Virus record (IMG/VR): IMGVR_UViG_3300042350_003081
Span: 1-64,000 of that record
Length of the DNA: 64,000 nt
Reading direction: 5' to 3' (one strand)
Source: a virus
Part shown: one piece after another, positions 60,491 through 64,000 of the stretch
How positions within the stretch are numbered: position 1 is the stretch's first letter
Layout: each line of letters begins with the position of its first letter
Position numbers and translations under genes: made by a program
Notes under the pieces: model-generated
What the model saw: only the letters and a program-made list of their open reading frames with translations
Told to the model about the DNA's origin: nothing
Database searches by the model: none

Positions 60491-61527
60491 ACTAAACTTT
60501 GAGTAAACAAAAGATAAGGATCCTCAGATCCACCACTAGATATTATATCAATCCTTAACATGTCATTTGTATTAATTTGAATTGATTCAACATTATCACC
60601 ATAATATTGTTCATTTATGTAGACAGAAAATTCTTCTATATTAACGGATCGATCAAAAAGTAAATTACAAGTATATTCAAAATAGCGTTCTTGCGTTGTG
60701 ACATTATTTAAATATTGTAATTTAATTACCTCAAGTTCTATTGGGGTTTGTTTTTTTTGTTTCCTTTTTATATTTCTTTGGTCAGTTTCAATTACCTGAA
60801 AGGTTCTAGATATTGCGGGGGAAACTTCAAACTGTTCTTCATCTATTAAGAATCCCATCATTGTGAACTCATACTTCTGTATATAATATTTTCTTTTCTC
60901 TAAATCCATAACAGACTCGTCGGCAAATGAATCATTTATTATTGGAATATAATGTCCATTAATAGTTTGATACGCTTGTTTTGATGCAAATGTTTCAAGA
61001 ACTCTTTGATTTAAAGTGTTAAGATCCCTCATTCTATTACATATAATTGCAACAGTATATTTAAAATCGGCCGGAACTGGTTGTGGAATTTTGTATATGT
61101 CAGATCCTTTTCTATTTCCATCCCATGTTGGTACTTCCATATAATAATACATTTTTCTATTTGGAATATTATACATAACCGCAGGGTTATTTCCATACTT
61201 AACTTCGGGGTTTCTAATAACAGTTATAAATGGAGGTTCAATATTTTTATCTATATTTTGAAAATCCCAAGTTTCAACAAACTGAGACCAATTTTGGGTT
61301 GTAATTAAAATATCTACAACGGGAATTTTTTTACCTTCCGAAACTATACTAAACTTTTCTTTTACAAAATCTAAAAATCCACGATCTAAATCTGCATGTA
61401 GTAATGACTTAGGAAGATATGTTCCATCCTTAGTAATCATGTCTTTTATCTGTTCCCTTCTCGGTAAAAGAGTTTTAGGGTAGTTTAAAGGTATGGATGG
61501 TTTAATTGATTTCTTTGGTATTGCCAT
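60487..61527 (-). CDS. Tail sheath stabiliser/completion protein, gp15-like
   Basis: A 346-residue protein. Around residues 160-230, FKYTVAIICNRMRDLNTLNQ, then FASKQAYQTINGHYIP and YEFTMMGFLI, follow the order of the corresponding T4 gp15 segments (an ELSIF-type strand, a helix, then a strand ending in a Trp/Phe turn). Position just upstream of the sheath matches gene 15's neighbourhood in T4. gp15 caps the tail and joins it to the neck. The identity is by pattern and synteny only. It ends with a four-base overlap with the plus-strand regulator. Confidence 0.55.
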   Translation of the reverse strand: MAIPKKSIKPSIPLNYPKTLLPRREQIKDMITKDGTYLPKSLLHADLDRGFLDFVKEKFSIVSEGKKIPVVDILITTQNWSQFVETWDFQNIDKNIEPPFITVIRNPEVKYGNNPAVMYNIPNRKMYYYMEVPTWDGNRKGSDIYKIPQPVPADFKYTVAIICNRMRDLNTLNQRVLETFASKQAYQTINGHYIPIINDSFADESVMDLEKRKYYIQKYEFTMMGFLIDEEQFEVSPAISRTFQVIETDQRNIKRKQKKQTPIELEVIKLQYLNNVTTQERYFEYTCNLLFDRSVNIEEFSVYINEQYYGDNVESIQINTNDMLRIDIISSGGSEDPYLLFTQSLV

Positions 61528-61553
61528 TATTAATTTTATTACTTTTAATTATA

Positions 61554-62066
61554 TTATAAACCTTTAAATTCGTTTGGCCCAACAGGTGCGGCAATTATTG
61601 TTCTAAAAAATGGTTTAAACCCTTTATATGTGTGTTTTGTATCTGAAATTACACGACCATCATTAACAACCGTATAATATCTAACAAAATTTTCACTATC
61701 ATAATACCCAACATAATCACCAAAATCAACATCAATATTTAAGTTTTCTAAAGTTTTTAAATAAACAGAAATAGTAATATTACCTGGCTCAAACTGATCC
61801 ATTTTTGTTGATCCAATCATTTTATTTTCAGGTGCTGCAATAGTAATTTGTGCGTTAAATTCGACAGGAGGTAAAAATTTAATACCGTCTTCCACAACCT
61901 CACCATAAACATCGTCAGTTTTAATTTTGTTTCTATCAATTTTATAGAGAACACAAGTAAAGTTCATATCACCTATCAACCACTCCTGACCCATACTAAT
62001 TTCAAGTTCAAAATCACGATCCCCAAAAAATTTACCTAATCTAGAAATTGGAACATTATTTTGCAT
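61554..62066 (-). CDS. Neck protein, gp14-like, putative
   Basis: A 170-residue beta-rich protein starting MQNNVPISRLGKFFGDRDFE, with IDRNKIKTDDVYGEVVEDGI, a segment like those in T4-type gp14 neck proteins, then a strand-rich C-terminal half with YVGYYDSENFVRYYTVV. Synteny (just upstream of gp15-like and sheath) supports a neck or head-completion role. It is shorter than T4 gp14 (256). An AAGATATTTATCAATAAAA element (core 62084-62091) precedes it. Assignment is tentative. Confidence 0.5.
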   Translation of the reverse strand: MQNNVPISRLGKFFGDRDFELEISMGQEWLIGDMNFTCVLYKIDRNKIKTDDVYGEVVEDGIKFLPPVEFNAQITIAAPENKMIGSTKMDQFEPGNITISVYLKTLENLNIDVDFGDYVGYYDSENFVRYYTVVNDGRVISDTKHTYKGFKPFFRTIIAAPVGPNEFKGL

Positions 62067-62126
62067 AAAAACACTATTTTATTGATAAATATCTTTTTTA
62101 TTAGTATTTTTATTAAAAGACTAAAA

Positions 62127-63890
62127 TTGGAAAACTTATCTTCCTTAGTTGAGCAAAAAGCGCTTGTACTACTCGAGTCATATAGTGGTGCGAATAACCA
62201 TATAATATACTTACAAAATAAAAAAAAAACTAATGGTAAGTTTTATCCAACAAGAACTCAATCGGATTACATTATAAATTATTTTAACACAACACCAAAG
62301 ATCGCACGTAAGTGGGTTGATCTTGACACATATTTCGCAAAGAAGTTTGCAGAAGAAAGATATTTGATGGAAACCCCTGAAAAAATTTACATTGAGAAAT
62401 TATTAGTTGAGAAAGAAAAATCGTATCATATTTGGGGTAAATTCTTTGAGAAAGATCCTTTAACAGAATTTTGGGTTCCTAAATCAGCATTAATAAAATC
62501 ACACAATGTTGAGGTAGTTGAGGTAGATTATTCTAAATATAGTCATAGACCTCCACTACAACATCAAAAAGAAGCAATAGAAAAATTAGCAGGATCAAGA
62601 AGATTCATTCTTGCCGATGATATGGGACTTGGAAAAACTACTTGTACGATCATAGCAGCTTTAGAGACAGGTGCAAAAAAAATATTAATTATATGTCCCG
62701 CATCATTAAAGATTAATTGGCAACGTGAAATTGAAAATTATTCAGATAGACCTGTTTATATTTCGGAAGGTAAGAAATTTTCAACTGAATCTGATTTTGT
62801 TATTGTTAATTATGATATTTTAAAAAACTTTCACGACACAAAAGAAAAAGACAATTCATTACTCAACCAATCAAATTTTGACCTTGTTATCTTAGATGAG
62901 GCTCACATGATCTCAAATCCCCAAGCTCAACGAACAAAAATCATAAATCATTTTGTTAAGAATATTAAAAGAGTTTGGTTATTAACGGGAACTCCAATGA
63001 CTTCTCGTCCAATGAACTATTATAACCTATTAAACATTATTGAATCACCAGTCGCTCAGAATTGGATGGCTTACGCTATTCGTTATTGTCAGGGTTATCA
63101 ATTTATGGCAGGTAGAAGAAAAGTTTGGAATGTAACGGGAGCATCTAATTTAGAGGAATTAAGAGATAGGACTTCAAAACAAATTCTTCGTAGGTTAAAA
63201 GAAGATGTGTTAGATCTTCCTGATAAAATTATTTCTCCTGTATATCTTCGTTTAAAATCAAAAGAGTATGAAGAACTGATGGGGGAATATTATGCTTGGT
63301 ATGATAAAAATCCTGACGAAGCATCATCACTTACCGTTCAGTTTTCAAAATTAATGAAGGTTAGAAAAGTTATTTCAAATGAAAAAACAAAACAAACCAT
63401 AGAAATTGTAGAAAATATTATTGAACAAGGAAAAAAAGTAATCGTATTTACAAACTTTACAGATTCTTTACAAACGATTTACCAACACTTTGGTAAACAA
63501 GCAGTTTATTTAGACGGTAGTTGTTCTAAACCTCATCGTCAAAAAGCTGTTGACGAATTTCAAGACAATGAAAAAATTAAAGTTTTTGTTGGAAACATAA
63601 AGGCGGCTGGTGTTGGGTTAACTTTAACTTCTGCTGAGGTTGTAATTATGAATGACCTATCATTTGTTCCAGCAGAACATTCTCAAGCCGAAGACAGGGC
63701 GTATAGATATGGTCAAAAAAATAATGTGTTGGTTTATTATCCTTTATATGAAAACACAATAGAAGGTGCAATATATGATATTCTAAATCGTAAAAAACAA
63801 ATTATCAGAACTGTAATGGGCGATCAATTAGAAGAAAACATTGGTGATGTTGCCGAAGAGATGTTAAATATGATAAATAAATATCGATAG
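62127..63890 (+). CDS. SNF2-family helicase/translocase (UvsW- or SMARCAL1-like)
   Basis: A superfamily 2 ATPase. Motif I is LADDMGLGKTT, motif Ia ILIICPASLKINW, motif II VILDEAHM (DEAH), motif III LLTGTPM, and the C-terminal lobe has VIVFTNFTD and VGLTLTSAEVV, then AEDRAYRYGQ. The last block is typical of SNF2 proteins with the QxxGRxxRxGQ motif. I favour the TTG at 62127, because the upstream ATG at 62061 overlaps the neck gene start and adds a hydrophobic, non-conserved stretch (ILLINIFFISIFI). It probably remodels forks or drives branch migration like T4 UvsW. It is on the plus strand, divergent from the neck gene. Confidence 0.85.
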   Translation: MENLSSLVEQKALVLLESYSGANNHIIYLQNKKKTNGKFYPTRTQSDYIINYFNTTPKIARKWVDLDTYFAKKFAEERYLMETPEKIYIEKLLVEKEKSYHIWGKFFEKDPLTEFWVPKSALIKSHNVEVVEVDYSKYSHRPPLQHQKEAIEKLAGSRRFILADDMGLGKTTCTIIAALETGAKKILIICPASLKINWQREIENYSDRPVYISEGKKFSTESDFVIVNYDILKNFHDTKEKDNSLLNQSNFDLVILDEAHMISNPQAQRTKIINHFVKNIKRVWLLTGTPMTSRPMNYYNLLNIIESPVAQNWMAYAIRYCQGYQFMAGRRKVWNVTGASNLEELRDRTSKQILRRLKEDVLDLPDKIISPVYLRLKSKEYEELMGEYYAWYDKNPDEASSLTVQFSKLMKVRKVISNEKTKQTIEIVENIIEQGKKVIVFTNFTDSLQTIYQHFGKQAVYLDGSCSKPHRQKAVDEFQDNEKIKVFVGNIKAAGVGLTLTSAEVVIMNDLSFVPAEHSQAEDRAYRYGQKNNVLVYYPLYENTIEGAIYDILNRKKQIIRTVMGDQLEENIGDVAEEMLNMINKYR

Positions 63891-63893
63891 AGA

Positions 63894-63901
63894 TATTTAT
63901 A
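63894..63901 (+). promoter_or_regulatory. TATTTATA element before the right-edge gene
   Basis: TATTTATA lies 4 bases before the ATG at 63906, in the short gap after the helicase gene. The same core precedes many virion genes on the minus strand, so it is listed as a member of that class. A promoter here would give an almost leaderless message. Confidence 0.35.
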
Positions 63902-63905
63902 ATTA

Positions 63906-64000
63906 ATGGAATTAAAAATAACATACGAAGATACCAAGTTTAAAAAAGAAGATAAAGAACTTATACATAATTTTATAAAATTATTACAAGAAAAATATCC
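63906..64000 (+). CDS. Partial unknown gene at right edge
   Basis: An open frame from ATG at 63906 to the window end (MELKITYEDTKFKKEDKELI and onward, 31 codons visible). The start follows the TATTTATA element and lies 15 bases after the helicase stop. It reads as a charged helical N-terminus. Too short to assign. Confidence 0.5.
   Translation, partial: MELKITYEDTKFKKEDKELIHNFIKLLQEKY

Noticed and set aside
61081-61308. 75-codon plus-strand ORF inside the gp15-like gene
   Set aside because: Antisense shadow with no start context; hydrophobic and compositionally like a translated complement.
62061-62126. ATG at 62061 as the helicase start
   Set aside because: It overlaps the divergent neck gene and adds a hydrophobic stretch (ILLINIFFISIFI) absent from the family; the in-frame TTG at 62127 fits better, though this is not proven.
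1-64000. tRNA or rRNA genes
   Set aside because: I looked for cloverleaf-like patterns in the gaps and saw none; a tRNAscan run would settle it.

Overview
This is one continuous stretch of a large, AT-rich, contractile-tailed phage genome of the T4-like (myovirus) kind. The host is most likely in the Bacteroidetes, probably a flavobacterium. The phage assignment rests on T4-type sheath, tube, tape measure, gp25, gp6, gp53-like, gp26-like and gp15-like proteins, plus a T4-style replication set. The host assignment is inference from SprB-type adhesion repeats, a PKD-type domain, a Bacteroidetes-type OmpA domain, a DUF5522 protein and start codons with no Shine-Dalgarno sequence. I could not identify the species, and I see no tRNA, rRNA, CRISPR array or insertion sequence.

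Nearly every gene lies on the minus strand and is transcribed right to left. Genes are tightly packed, with many ATGA or TAATG overlaps. No gene-free stretch reaches 300 bases; the longest gaps are about 115-130 bases (38525-38639, 55232-55360, 55850-55966, 60207-60325) and hold promoter-like motifs and hairpin terminators.

Layout in coordinate order. 1-4042: Mre11/SbcD-type nuclease (cut by the left edge), methyltransferase, secreted Lcl-type protein, small ORFs, RecB-type nuclease and DnaG-type primase. 4118-5609: a lone plus-strand pair of Cys-rich, Thr/Pro-rich proteins. 5633-6238: RuvC-like resolvase. 6294-28303: distal tail and adhesin block with SprB repeats, Thr-Pro linkers, an embedded glycosyltransferase, a gpI-type tail protein and an 1882-residue protein with a hydrophobic core. 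28382-31528: baseplate wedge gp6-like and gp25-like proteins and an amidase. 31574-38524: DUF5522 protein, B12-dependent ribonucleotide reductase, DnaB-type helicase, FEN-type exonuclease, UvsX/RecA-like recombinase and gp32-like SSB. 38640-54299: two small proteins, a 2495-residue hub-like protein, a gp53-like protein, a 1690-residue protein carrying an OmpA domain, and the tape measure. 54325-62066: gp26-like tail chaperone with an overlapping frameshift extension, tube, HAD-fold protein, sheath, gp15-like and gp14-like neck proteins. 60326-60490 (plus): a small ribbon-helix-helix-like protein. 62127-64000 (plus): SNF2-type helicase and the start of another gene.

Taken together, the right half encodes the tail tube, sheath and neck, the middle encodes baseplate and replication, and the left half encodes the host-contact surface. 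The most notable observations are: a probable programmed frameshift in the tail chaperone; a host-type OmpA domain inside a baseplate protein; mucin-like Thr-Pro tracts in at least five virion proteins with a glycosyltransferase gene among them; and a recurring TATTTAT element before many genes, including a perfect divergent inverted repeat between sheath and the small regulator.
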